Of a stretch of DNA of 47,839 nt, positions 16,119-32,322 are shown piece by piece; the first letter of the stretch is position 1; every line of letters starts with the position of its first letter. Origin of the DNA: Dyella sp. EPa41 (GTDB taxonomy: Bacteria; Pseudomonadota; Gammaproteobacteria; Xanthomonadales; Rhodanobacteraceae). The notes under the pieces were generated by a model. That model was not told the DNA's origin and did not search any database. It saw only the letters and a program-made list of their open reading frames with translations. The translations under genes were made by a program, and so were the position numbers. The stretch spans positions 1 through 47,839 of the forward strand of contig NZ_BCPR01000034.1 of assembly GCF_016586165.1 (NCBI RefSeq), read 5' to 3'.

Positions 16119-16155
16119 AAAAGGGCGGCCATCCCTGGAGGATGACCGCCCTTTG
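16119..16155. terminator. Bidirectional terminator between response regulator and katG
   Basis: A long stem, AAAAGGGCGG-x-CATCC on the left and GGATG-x-CCGCCCTTTG on the right, closes on a short loop. A-rich and T-rich flanks serve the two converging transcripts. Confidence 0.8.
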
Positions 16156-16177
16156 TCGTGACGCGATACCGGATGGA

Positions 16178-18896
<2,719 letters not shown>

Positions 18897-19148
18897 ATGG
18901 CCGAGTCAATCGAAGAAGGTTCGCTGGTGTTCGTCGCTGATGGCGAGGACGGTGTCGGTGCCGTGCGGCGTCTGTTGCCGGAAGAGAACGCGGTCATTGT
19001 CTACATCGAAAACTCGGGCGACTTCCTGATACCCGCCAGCGGCGTGCGCGCCGTGCATGCAGGCAAGGTCATGCTGGATCTCGATCATCTGTCGCGCCCC
19101 GTGCTGGAGGCGATCGGCAGGGCGCGCAAGTCGGAATATCCGCACTGA
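18897..19148 (+). CDS. Small PRC-barrel/DUF2171-like protein
   Basis: This 83-residue protein has the alternation of short beta strands seen in PRC-barrel and DUF2171 proteins: SLVFVADGEDGVGAVRRLL, then VIVYIE, DFLIPASGVRAV and VMLDLDHL. GGAGG lies six bases before the ATG, which fixes the start. It has no signal peptide or membrane segment. Its stop abuts the stop of the convergent xth gene. Function is unknown; the family placement rests on pattern only. Confidence 0.65.
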   Translation: MAESIEEGSLVFVADGEDGVGAVRRLLPEENAVIVYIENSGDFLIPASGVRAVHAGKVMLDLDHLSRPVLEAIGRARKSEYPH

Positions 19149-19994
19149 TCACCTTGCCTTGGTGCGGCGGCGCGTCGATGTTCTGCGCGTTGCCGTGCGT
19201 GGCTTGCTGCCTGCTTCTTCGCGTAGCTGCACCCAGGCCGGTGCGTGGTCGCTTGCCTTGCTTTCGCCGCGCACCCAGCGATCGACGCCTGCATCCGTCA
19301 TCCTTTCGGCAAGTACGCGTGACAGCAGCAGGTGATCGATGCGCAACCCCGCGTTGCGTGGCCAGTGCTGCCGGAAGTAATCCCAGAACGTGTAAATGCG
19401 CTCCTCCGGGAAGCACGCACGCAACGCATCGGTCCAGCCTTGTGCCAGCAGTTTGCGATAGCGTTCGCGGGTCTCCGGCTGCAGCAGTGCATCGTGGCGC
19501 CACGACGCAGGGTTGTAGATGTCTTCGTCGGTCGGCACCACGTTGAAGTCGCCGGCAAGCACGACCGGCTCGTCGCTTTTGATCAGCCGTTTCGCGTAGC
19601 GGTTGAGGCGATCAAACCAGGCAAGCTTGTAGTCGAACTTTGGTCCGGGCTGCGGATTTCCGTTGGGCAGATACAGGCAGCCGACGATCAAGCCATGTGC
19701 CTCCGCTTCGAGGTAGCGGCTGTGCGTGTCTTCGGCGCCACCTGGCAGGCCGCGGCGTCGCTCATGCGGTGCCTCGCCCTTGCTCAGGATGGCCACGCCG
19801 TTCCACGCACGCTGGCCGTGCCACACCGCCTCGTAGCCGGCTTCGCGGATCGCTTCGATGGGAAAGGCCTCGTCGTTGGCCTTCAACTCCTGCAGGCAGG
19901 CGATATCCGGCGCTTCGCGCTCCAGCCACGCCAGCAGGTTCGGCAGGCGGGCGCGGATGCCGTTGATGTTGAAGGTGGCGAGCGTCAGCGTCAT
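19149..19994 (-). CDS. xth: Exodeoxyribonuclease III
   Basis: The product (281 aa) is an EEP-fold AP endonuclease and 3'-5' exonuclease for base excision repair. Active-site residues are visible: Asn9 (TFNING), Glu36 (LQELK), LPNGNP, Asp and Asn in AGDFNVVP, RIDHLLLS and the terminal catalytic SDHAPAW. After residue 260 comes an Arg/Thr-rich tail (TATRRTSTRRRTKAR), an unusual basic extension that may bind DNA. The start is not marked by a strong ribosome-binding site. It is convergent with the PRC-barrel-like gene. Confidence 0.94.
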   Translation of the reverse strand: MTLTLATFNINGIRARLPNLLAWLEREAPDIACLQELKANDEAFPIEAIREAGYEAVWHGQRAWNGVAILSKGEAPHERRRGLPGGAEDTHSRYLEAEAHGLIVGCLYLPNGNPQPGPKFDYKLAWFDRLNRYAKRLIKSDEPVVLAGDFNVVPTDEDIYNPASWRHDALLQPETRERYRKLLAQGWTDALRACFPEERIYTFWDYFRQHWPRNAGLRIDHLLLSRVLAERMTDAGVDRWVRGESKASDHAPAWVQLREEAGSKPRTATRRTSTRRRTKAR

Positions 19995-20205
19995 TGGAAA
20001 GCGCGGGCGTCACCGCGGCGCGAGCTTGACCAGCCAGGTTCGCGCGCCGCTTTGCCCGATAAGTCGCGTCTGCATGGGTTTGCTCCGGCACTCGCCTGCG
20101 CGCACACTACGGCGCGGACCGCGCAAGGCGGGTGGACGGAACGTCAGCAAAGCGCCAACAAGCGCTCTCCGGTGACGCGGCGTGCATGCCGCATCGCCGT
20201 GTTGC

Positions 20206-22833
<2,628 letters not shown>

Positions 22834-22978
22834 AACCTGCTTTACCTGGCCTGACGGTGGCGTGCGCCGTGGCGGGGCGGCGCGATGCGCCGTTCGAAAA
22901 GGCCCGCCAAGATAACCCAATTGACTGGCGGTCGCTGCCCTTGTGGCGCCCGGAATCCGCTGGGTAGGATCAGCCGCC

Positions 22979-24376
22979 ATGCATAGTCCTTCTCGATCTG
23001 TCTCCCGCAAGGCGGTGGCGCTGATCCTGGCGCTGTTTGCTTCCGTCGCCTTCGCTGGGAGCGAGGCGTCCCGGTCACCCGCTGCCGAACCTGTGACGCT
23101 CTATGCCGGCGTCACGATCATCGACGGTACCGGTGCGTTGCCGATGGCCAACCAGGACATCCTGGTGCGCGGCGAGCGGATCGTGGCGCTGGGGCCGCAC
23201 GGTTCGCTGGCCGGCTCGACGGAGGCCGGCGTGCGCACGGTCGATCTTCAGGGCAGCTACGTGATTCCCGGCCTGATCGACAGCCACGTGCATCTGGCCA
23301 CGCCGCCGGATGCGAAGCGCGCGCGGGCACTGCTCCGGCGCAATCTCTATGCGGGCGTCACGGCCGTGCGCGACATGGCGGACGATCTTCGCTCGATCGG
23401 TGAGCTGGCGCGCGAGGCGCGGGCGAACGAGATGCCGTCGCCGGACATCTACTACGCGGCGGTGATGGCCGGCCCCGGGTTTTTCGCCGACCCGCGCGTG
23501 GCAGCGGCCAGCTATGGCGTGGCGCCGGGCAAGAGTCCATGGATGCAGGCGATCGACGAGGACACCGACCTGCGCGAGGCGGTGACGCTGGCGCGTGGCA
23601 CCTCGGCCACGGCAATCAAGGTCTATGCGGACCTGCCGCCGGATCGGGTGGCGGCGATCACCGCTGAAGCGCATCGGCAGCACATCATGGTGTGGGCACA
23701 TGGCGCGGTGTTTCCGACGCGGCCCGCCGATGTCATCGGCGCCGGCGTCGATGTGGTCAGCCATGCGTGCTATCTCGCCTATCAGCTGGAACCGGTGATG
23801 CTGAAGTCCTACGAGGACCACACGCCGTTCCACGACGAACTGCTGGCGAAGACCGGCGACGATCCGGTCATCGCGGGTCTTTATCGCGACATGCTCGAGC
23901 ACGGCACGATCCTCGATGCGACCGGCAGCCTGTTCGTGCGCTACGACGCCGGGCGCAAGACATATCCCGATCGCAAGCCACTGCGCTGCACCGGGCCGAC
24001 CACCACGCGGCTCGTGCGCCAGGCGTGGCGGGCCGGCGTGCCGATTTCGACCGGCACCGACGACGACGGCGGTGTCAAGAACGCATGGCCGCCCGTGTAC
24101 GACGAGATGTTCTTCCTCGCGCATGACGTAGGCATGCCGCCACTGCAGGTGATCCGCTCGGCCACGCTGATCGGCGCGCAGGCCGCCGGGCAGGCGCGGG
24201 ACATGGGTTCGATCGCCGCGGGCAAGCTGGCGAACTTCGCCGTGCTCTCGGCCGATCCCGTGAAGGACATCGGCAATCTCCGCAGCATCCGCATGACGGT
24301 GAAGCGCGGGCATGCGTACCCGCGTGCCGAATATCGACCGGTGACGAAGGAAGAGATGGGCGATGACGACGAATGA
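22979..24376 (+). CDS. Secreted amidohydrolase (imidazolonepropionase/prolidase-like)
   Basis: The protein has 465 residues with a signal peptide (hydrophobic core about 12-26, cleavage near AFAG). It is a metal-dependent amidohydrolase-superfamily enzyme with all expected ligands: His103-x-His105 (DSHVHL), Lys214 (AIKVYADL), His241 (VWAHGA), His262 (VSHACY) and Asp361 (STGTDDDG). Secreted members cleave Xaa-Pro or other dipeptides or organophosphate-like substrates; the substrate here is not evident. It overlaps the next gene by 14 bases, which points to translational coupling and a joint role. Confidence 0.85.
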   Translation: MHSPSRSVSRKAVALILALFASVAFAGSEASRSPAAEPVTLYAGVTIIDGTGALPMANQDILVRGERIVALGPHGSLAGSTEAGVRTVDLQGSYVIPGLIDSHVHLATPPDAKRARALLRRNLYAGVTAVRDMADDLRSIGELAREARANEMPSPDIYYAAVMAGPGFFADPRVAAASYGVAPGKSPWMQAIDEDTDLREAVTLARGTSATAIKVYADLPPDRVAAITAEAHRQHIMVWAHGAVFPTRPADVIGAGVDVVSHACYLAYQLEPVMLKSYEDHTPFHDELLAKTGDDPVIAGLYRDMLEHGTILDATGSLFVRYDAGRKTYPDRKPLRCTGPTTTRLVRQAWRAGVPISTGTDDDGGVKNAWPPVYDEMFFLAHDVGMPPLQVIRSATLIGAQAAGQARDMGSIAAGKLANFAVLSADPVKDIGNLRSIRMTVKRGHAYPRAEYRPVTKEEMGDDDE

Positions 24377-25508
24377 TCGGCGGAAATTCCTCACCGGCCT
24401 GACCTGGACGGCCGCGGCGGCCATGTTGCCGTGGGAGGCGCGCGGCGTGCCGCTGCCGGTTGCCAGTGCGGCGGATGCGGGGATCATCATCAATGCACTC
24501 GGCGGCCTCGACGACCCGAACCGCGATTCCGGCGGCAGCCCGGTGCCCGAGTTCTCGCCGCGTGTCCTGTCCGAGGCCCACGCGTCCGGCCTGACGGCGG
24601 TGAACATCACGCTCGGCTACGTGTCCGGCCCCGACGATCCGTTCGAAGCCAGCGTGCGCGACATCGCCGCCACCGATGCGCGGGTACGCGCCCACGAGCG
24701 CGACCTGTTGAAGGTGCTGACGGCGGGCGACATCCGGCGCGCCAAGGCGGAGAAAAAGATCGGGCTGATCTACGGTTTCCAGAACGGCGCCATGATGGGC
24801 AAGGACGCCACGCGCGTGGACATCTTCGCCAACCTGGGCGTGCGCGTGTTCCAGCTCACCTACAACCCGGCCAACCCGTTGGGCGATGGCTCGATGGCGC
24901 CGGAAAACCGTGGGCTTACGCCATTCGGTCGCGACGTGATCGCAAGGCTCAACGAGCGCCGCGTGATGGTCGATCTTTCGCACAGCGGCGAGCGCACCTG
25001 CCTGGAAGCCGCGCGCGTTTCCACCGCGCCCATCTCGATCAACCACACCGGCTGCCGCGCGGTCACCGACCTGCCGCGCAACAAGACCGACGCCGAGCTG
25101 CGGCTGGTGGCGGAGCGGGGCGGCTTCATCGGCATCTATTTCATGCCGTTCCTCAATGTTTCCGGGCATGCCAGGGCGGAAGACGTCGTCACCCACATCG
25201 ACCATGCGGTGAATATCTGCGGCGAGGACCACGTAGGCATCGGCACGGACGGCTCGGTGAGCCAGATCGACGATCTCAAGGTCTACCAGGCCGCATTGGC
25301 GAAAGAGATTGCCGCGCGCAAGGCGGCGGGCATCAGTGCTGCAGGCGAGCGTCCGGACACCTATCCGTTCGTGGTCGACCTGCGTGGCCCGCAGCAATTC
25401 CACAAGCTGGCGCAACGGCTGGACCAGAAGGGCTATTCATCCGGGCGAATCGAGAAAATCCTCGGCCTGAACTTCCTTCGTTACGCGGAAACCGTCTGGG
25501 GAAGCTGA
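24363..25508 (+). CDS. M19 (renal dipeptidase)-family protein with altered metal site
   Basis: This 381-residue protein has a twin-arginine-like leader (DRRKFLTG then a hydrophobic stretch to about residue 22). The overall M19 pattern is clear: VDLSHSGERT (His207), ISINHTGCRAV (His228), HVGIGTDGS and LGLNFLRYAE. However, the N-terminal His-x-Asp of zinc dipeptidases is absent (the region reads IIINALGGLDD) and the bridging Glu is replaced by Gln140 (IYGFQNGAMM). It may therefore bind a single metal or have a different activity. It overlaps the upstream amidohydrolase gene by 14 bases. Confidence 0.8.
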   Translation: MTTNDRRKFLTGLTWTAAAAMLPWEARGVPLPVASAADAGIIINALGGLDDPNRDSGGSPVPEFSPRVLSEAHASGLTAVNITLGYVSGPDDPFEASVRDIAATDARVRAHERDLLKVLTAGDIRRAKAEKKIGLIYGFQNGAMMGKDATRVDIFANLGVRVFQLTYNPANPLGDGSMAPENRGLTPFGRDVIARLNERRVMVDLSHSGERTCLEAARVSTAPISINHTGCRAVTDLPRNKTDAELRLVAERGGFIGIYFMPFLNVSGHARAEDVVTHIDHAVNICGEDHVGIGTDGSVSQIDDLKVYQAALAKEIAARKAAGISAAGERPDTYPFVVDLRGPQQFHKLAQRLDQKGYSSGRIEKILGLNFLRYAETVWGS

Positions 25509-25577
25509 AGGCTTCATGCGGTACATGGGCGCGCGGCTCTTGGCGGGATGGCCCCGGCAGGGTAGAAGGAGCGGCTT

Positions 25578-26105
25578 GTGCCGTCCCCGGGAAATGCCAT
25601 GACGTTGTCTGTCCCCACCGATGCCGAGCTCAAGGAGCTGGCCGAGCAGATCGCAGCCTATGCGCTGCGCCAGCGCCTGATGCTGGTCACCGCCGAATCG
25701 TGCACGGGCGGGTGGACCGCCAAGACGCTCACCGATCTGCCGGGCAGCTCCGCCTGGTTCGACGCGGGCGTGGTGACCTACAGCTACGAAGCCAAGGAAG
25801 CACTGCTTGGCGTCAACCCGCGCACGCTGGAACGCACGGGCGCCGTGAGCGAGGAGACGGCGCTGGAAATGGTCTCGGGTGCGCTGGCACGCTTCGGCGC
25901 GGGCATGGCGGTCGCGGTGACCGGCATCGCCGGGCCGAGCGGCGGCACCGCCGAGAAGCCCGTCGGCACCGTATGGATCGGCTGGAAGCGCCGCGGCGGC
26001 TACGCCCATGCGCAGCTGTTCCACTTCGACGGCGACCGCGAGGCCGTGCGCCGGCAGACCGTGGCGGCGGCCCTCAAGGGCGTCATCAAGGCGCTGACGG
26101 ACTGA
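25578..26105 (+). CDS. pncC: Nicotinamide-nucleotide amidohydrolase (CinA C-terminal domain)
   Basis: The protein has 175 residues from a GTG start. It deamidates nicotinamide mononucleotide to nicotinate mononucleotide in NAD recycling. The motifs TAESCTGGWTAKTLTDLPGS, GVVTYSYEAKEALLGV and AVTGIAGPSGGTAEKPVGTV are diagnostic. AAGGAG lies exactly six bases before the GTG at 25578; an in-frame ATG at 25599 has only GGGAA. It is the stand-alone form without the N-terminal CinA domain. Genes for this family are often found beside recA, as here. Confidence 0.93.
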   Translation: MPSPGNAMTLSVPTDAELKELAEQIAAYALRQRLMLVTAESCTGGWTAKTLTDLPGSSAWFDAGVVTYSYEAKEALLGVNPRTLERTGAVSEETALEMVSGALARFGAGMAVAVTGIAGPSGGTAEKPVGTVWIGWKRRGGYAHAQLFHFDGDREAVRRQTVAAALKGVIKALTD

Positions 26106-26149
26106 TTCCGGTTGCCTTTCCAGACCGGCTTGACCGGTATGGGATACTT

Positions 26150-26317
26150 GAGCCTGTTTCCTATCTCGGCGTGGCCCGCGCCGGGGCTGTTTGCCCGCAG
26201 GCCATGGAAGAACGCGGGCGTGCGTGCCGATGCATACCGAGTGACGACGCCGGCCCGCGGGCAAACAGCCCCGGTCTGGAAGTCGACGCGAGCCATGCCG
26301 AGATAAGGAACAGGCTC
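26150..26317. repeat. Large imperfect inverted repeat upstream of recA
   Basis: The left arm 26150-26198 (49 bases) and right arm 26257-26317 (61 bases) are reverse complements except for about 12-14 extra bases in the right arm (around 26275-26288) and five mismatches in the outer 33 positions, all transitions. The inner 16 bases (GGGGCTGTTTGCCCGC) match perfectly. The loop is about 58 bases. The element ends 77 bases before the recA ATG. It could be a MITE-like repeat or a structured RNA. No LexA box of the xanthomonad type is visible in the gap. Confidence 0.75.
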
Positions 26318-26394
26318 TCAGCCACAGATCGCAGCCCGTGAGACCAGACGCGGGCATCATGCCCTTCATTCACTGCCACCCAGGATTCAAGACG

Positions 26395-27426
<1,032 letters not shown>

Positions 27427-27445
27427 TCGACGCATCGGAGGCGCC

Positions 27446-28003
27446 ATGCCGGGACTGAAGGGAAGCTTCTTCATCGCGGTCCTGGCGGGCGCCACCGCCG
27501 TCATGGGGTGGGCGGCGTACCAACGCTTTGCCCATCCTCCGCTTCCGCGGGCCGTGCCGATGAAGCTGTTGGCCGACGGGGTCTGGGTTTCCGAACAGAT
27601 CGGCCCGGCCCAGCTGCCTTTGTTGCAGCAGGACCGTTTCGCCGCCGTGGTGGACCTGCGTCCGGACGGCGAGGTGGCGGGACAGCCTTCCTCCAGCGAC
27701 ATGGCGGATGCCGCGGCCCGCGCAGGGCTCGCCTTCAGCTATGCCCCGGTGCCGCACGGCGTCATTCCCGACCAGGCGGTAAGCGCCTTGCAGAAGGCGC
27801 TGGCGTCCCAGCCCAGGCCGCTGCTGCTCTACTGCCGCAGCGGCCGCCGTGCCGCCCGCACCTGGGCGCTGGCCGAGGCGTCGCGAGCCGGCGGCCTCGA
27901 TGCCGAAGCCATCAAGCGGGCCGTGCTTGCCGCTGGCCAGCCGGTGGATGACCTCGGCCCTGACATCCACGCCCGCATCGCGGCGCGTCCAACGCCAGGT
28001 TGA
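27446..28003 (+). CDS. Membrane-anchored DUF442 (TIGR01244-type) phosphatase/sulfurtransferase-like protein
   Basis: The protein has 185 residues. One N-terminal transmembrane helix (about 7-25) anchors a domain of the DUF442 fold, related to dual-specificity phosphatases and found fused to persulfide dioxygenases. VVDLRPDGEVAGQP and the Cys-loop YCRSGRRA (Cys130, Arg134) are diagnostic. The Cys could act in thiol, persulfide or phosphate chemistry; the substrate is not known. GGAGG precedes the ATG, 19 bases after recA. The gene thus sits inside the recA-recX unit. Confidence 0.82.
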   Translation: MPGLKGSFFIAVLAGATAVMGWAAYQRFAHPPLPRAVPMKLLADGVWVSEQIGPAQLPLLQQDRFAAVVDLRPDGEVAGQPSSSDMADAAARAGLAFSYAPVPHGVIPDQAVSALQKALASQPRPLLLYCRSGRRAARTWALAEASRAGGLDAEAIKRAVLAAGQPVDDLGPDIHARIAARPTPG

Positions 28004-28010
28004 ACCCGCC

Positions 28011-28166
28011 ATGGATAGCTACACCACCCAAGCGCAGCAGGCATCCCGTGCATCGGGCTGGAAGGTGGCCCTCAAGGTCATCGTTGCCGCCGTGGGGCTG
28101 GTACTGGGTGCCATCCTCGGCTTGTTCGGCGCCCTTTGCTTCGGCCTGATCGATTTCCGTTGCTAG
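28011..28166 (+). CDS. Small single-span membrane protein (51 aa)
   Basis: This 51-residue protein has a polar N-terminus (MDSYTTQAQQASRASGW) and one long Gly/Ala/Leu-rich transmembrane helix (about 19-46), ending in IDFRC. It begins seven bases after the DUF442 gene and ends three bases before recX, so it is inside the operon. The Gly-x-x-x-Gly-like spacing in the helix suggests helix packing with a partner, perhaps the membrane-anchored DUF442 protein. The ribosome-binding site is weak. I recognise no family; the conserved-looking layout and tight spacing support it being real. Confidence 0.65.
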   Translation: MDSYTTQAQQASRASGWKVALKVIVAAVGLVLGAILGLFGALCFGLIDFRC

Positions 28167-28169
28167 GCC

Positions 28170-28661
28170 ATGGCGCGCGACCGCGACGACAAGACCGACA
28201 AACCCAGTGCCTACGACAAGGCCCTGGGCATGCTTGCGCGGCGCGAGCACTCCCGCCGCGAGCTGAAGCTCAAGCTTCGGCAGAAGGGCTATGAAGGCGA
28301 AGAGGCCGGCACGGCGCTCGATCGCCTGGGCGAGCAGCACTACCAGGACGATGACCGCTTCGCCGAGATGCTGGTGCGCAGCCGGGTTTCCCAAGGTTAC
28401 GGCCCGATGCGGGTGCGCGCCGAGCTGAAGAGCCACGGCTTGTCGGACGCGAAGATCCGTGCCGTGCTTGACCAGGCCGAGGTGGACTGGGACGCCAGCG
28501 CCCTGGCCCAGCTCAGGCGGCGTTTTGGCACCGGATCGGCGCCAGATCGCGAAGAAAAGGCCCGCCGGGCGCAATTTCTCTTGCGTCGGGGCTTTCCCGC
28601 CGCCACAGTACGGAGTGTTACCCACGCCGACGTGGACGACGCAGCCGACGATGATGCCTGA
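28170..28661 (+). CDS. recX: RecA regulatory protein RecX
   Basis: RecX (163 aa) binds RecA filaments and inhibits their extension. The three-helix repeats are recognisable: ALGMLARREHSRRELKLKL, then ALDRLGEQHYQDDDRFAEML and VRSRVSQGYGPMRVRAELK. The tail is Asp/Ala-rich (DVDDAADDDA). It follows the 51-aa gene by three bases. Usually recX directly follows recA in this order of bacteria; here two genes intervene. Confidence 0.93.
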   Translation: MARDRDDKTDKPSAYDKALGMLARREHSRRELKLKLRQKGYEGEEAGTALDRLGEQHYQDDDRFAEMLVRSRVSQGYGPMRVRAELKSHGLSDAKIRAVLDQAEVDWDASALAQLRRRFGTGSAPDREEKARRAQFLLRRGFPAATVRSVTHADVDDAADDDA

Positions 28662-28744
28662 CCTCCCCGGTCGCTGGGGTGGGTAAGCGCCGTTTCGGCG
28701 CCGTTTCCCGGGCGTGACCTCTCCGCCAGGTCCTCCCCAGCCGC

Positions 28745-31381
<2,637 letters not shown>

Positions 31382-31419
31382 AGCGGGGCTATCGCTCAGA
31401 CTCCGTTCCCGTTTACGCA

Positions 31420-31449
31420 TTGCGCAGCCCGCGGACGCTCGGCTAGTAT
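31420..31449 (+). promoter_or_regulatory. Candidate csrA promoter
   Basis: TTGCGC (31420-31425) and TAGTAT (31444-31449) are separated by 18 bases, a plausible sigma-70 pair. It would start a leader of about 185 bases before csrA. It begins 38 bases after the alaS stop. Confidence 0.45.
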
Positions 31450-31459
31450 CAAACACAGT

Positions 31460-31605
31460 CGACACCGCTGGTTGCGACGGTGTCGGCCGACATGGCATCA
31501 CAGGGGATGCCGAGTCTGTGAACCGGGAAGGCGGTAGGGCCTTCGGCGGTACGATCGTCGAACTGTCCAGACGGTGAAAGCTCAGGGGTGAGGCGGAGCC
31601 GTCTG
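31460..31605 (+). promoter_or_regulatory. Structured csrA leader
   Basis: Three stems follow each other. CGACACCG/CGGTGTCG (31460-31485) has a 10-base loop. GGCATC/GATGCC flanks loop ACAGGG at about 31493-31510. CAGACGG/CCGTCTG (31568-31574 with 31599-31605) encloses a GC-rich stretch. The second stem resembles a CsrA target (ACA-R-GGA-UG type), and another GGA lies in the ribosome-binding site. CsrA autoregulation is likely but not proven by sequence. Confidence 0.4.
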
Positions 31606-31641
31606 TTGGCCTATGACCAAAGTATTCATGGAGTGGCAAAC

Positions 31642-31842
31642 ATGTTGATTCTGACCCGCAGGGTCGGTGAAACCTTGATGATCGGTGACGAGGTGACCGT
31701 TACCGTTCTGGGCGTGAAGGGCAACCAGGTGCGCATTGGCATCAATGCCCCCAAGAACGTCGCGGTGCATCGTGAAGAGATCTATCAGCGGATCAAGAAC
31801 GAGCACGAGCCGGATGCTTCCGGCGAAACTGGCGAACACTGA
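31642..31842 (+). CDS. csrA: Carbon storage regulator CsrA/RsmA
   Basis: This 66-residue dimeric RNA-binding protein controls translation and stability of mRNAs with GGA motifs. The first strand [16 protein letters not shown] and the C-terminal RNA-contacting stretch [14 protein letters not shown] are intact, with Arg44-equivalent positions preserved. After the core the tail is short and acidic ([14 protein letters not shown]). GGAG with an 8-base spacer precedes the ATG; the GGA there could itself be a CsrA site. Confidence 0.97.
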   Translation: MLILTRRVGETLMIGDEVTVTVLGVKGNQVRIGINAPKNVAVHREEIYQRIKNEHEPDASGETGEH

Positions 31843-31916
31843 CAGGCGATAAAAGCTTTACCTAGAGCGCGCCGGTTAGTATCCTTACCGGCTCCGCAGT
31901 GATGCGGACAAAATTC

Positions 31917-32009
31917 GGAGAGATGCCCGAGAGGCCGAAGGGGCTCCCCTGCTAAGGGAGTATAGGGTCAAAAGCCTTATCGAGGGTTCGAATCCCTCTC
32001 TCTCCGCCA
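31917..32009 (+). tRNA. tRNA-Ser (anticodon GCU)
   Basis: This is a 93-base tRNA with encoded CCA. The acceptor stem GGAGAGA/TCTCTCC is perfect, with discriminator G. The anticodon GCT is at 31951-31953 in loop CTGCTAA. A long variable arm (TATAGGG...AGCCTTATC) marks a serine tRNA, and the T arm GAGGGTTCGAATCCCTC is perfect. It decodes AGC/AGU. A G/C-rich hairpin-like sequence flanking TAGTAT lies about 40 bases upstream. Confidence 0.98.
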
Positions 32010-32058
32010 GATACGCAAAAAGCCCCTCGCGGGCTTTTTGCGTATCTGGCGGAGAGAG
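31998..32058. repeat. 28-bp perfect palindrome fused to the tRNA-Ser 3' end (contains terminator)
   Basis: Bases 31998-32025 and 32031-32058 are perfect reverse complements around loop CTCGC. The inner part (CGCAAAAAGCCC / GGGCTTTTTGCG) is an intrinsic terminator. The outer part includes the last 12 bases of the tRNA with its CCA, so an inverted copy of the tRNA 3' end lies downstream. Confidence 0.9.
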
Positions 32059-32322
32059 GTGTGGACTAAGCCTCCGTTCGACCCATTTGCAGGGAACAAA
32101 TCTGGACAACCGAAGGCTGGCCCCGGAGCGCGCAAGCGCGGAGGGGTGAAGCCCATGGATGGGCCAAACAATCCCTCGCGTCACGCAGCCGAGTCGTTCA
32201 ACCAAGCCCCGAACGGGGCGTGTTTTGCATATGGCGGAGAAGCGATCTTGCACGCCGCCATGTTGTCCAGAACAGCCGCATGCCGCGATGATGGCGATGC
32301 GATTCTGCCGTGCGGAGGCGAC
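32059..32322. other. Structured intergenic region downstream of tRNA-Ser
   Basis: No gene is supported here. The region holds several hairpins. CCCC-GGA-GCGC-GCAA-GCGC-GGA-GGGG (32121-32146) is symmetrical with a GNRA-type tetraloop. GCCCAT/ATGGGC lies just after it. GCCCCG-AA-CGGGGC at 32206-32219 is followed by GTGTTTTGC. The last is followed by a second, imperfect inverted copy of the tRNA tail (32215-32242). It may be a repeated tRNA-associated element or an RNA gene. Confidence 0.4.

Noticed and set aside
26000..26296. A 98-codon minus-strand frame starting inside the inverted repeat before recA
   Set aside because: It lies mostly in the inverted repeat and antisense to pncC, and has no family features, so it is more likely a by-product of the repeat.
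32059..32322. A CsrB/RsmZ-like sponge RNA downstream of csrA
   Set aside because: GGA triplets are present in hairpins, but their number is about what GC content predicts and no promoter was found, so it is kept only as a speculative note.
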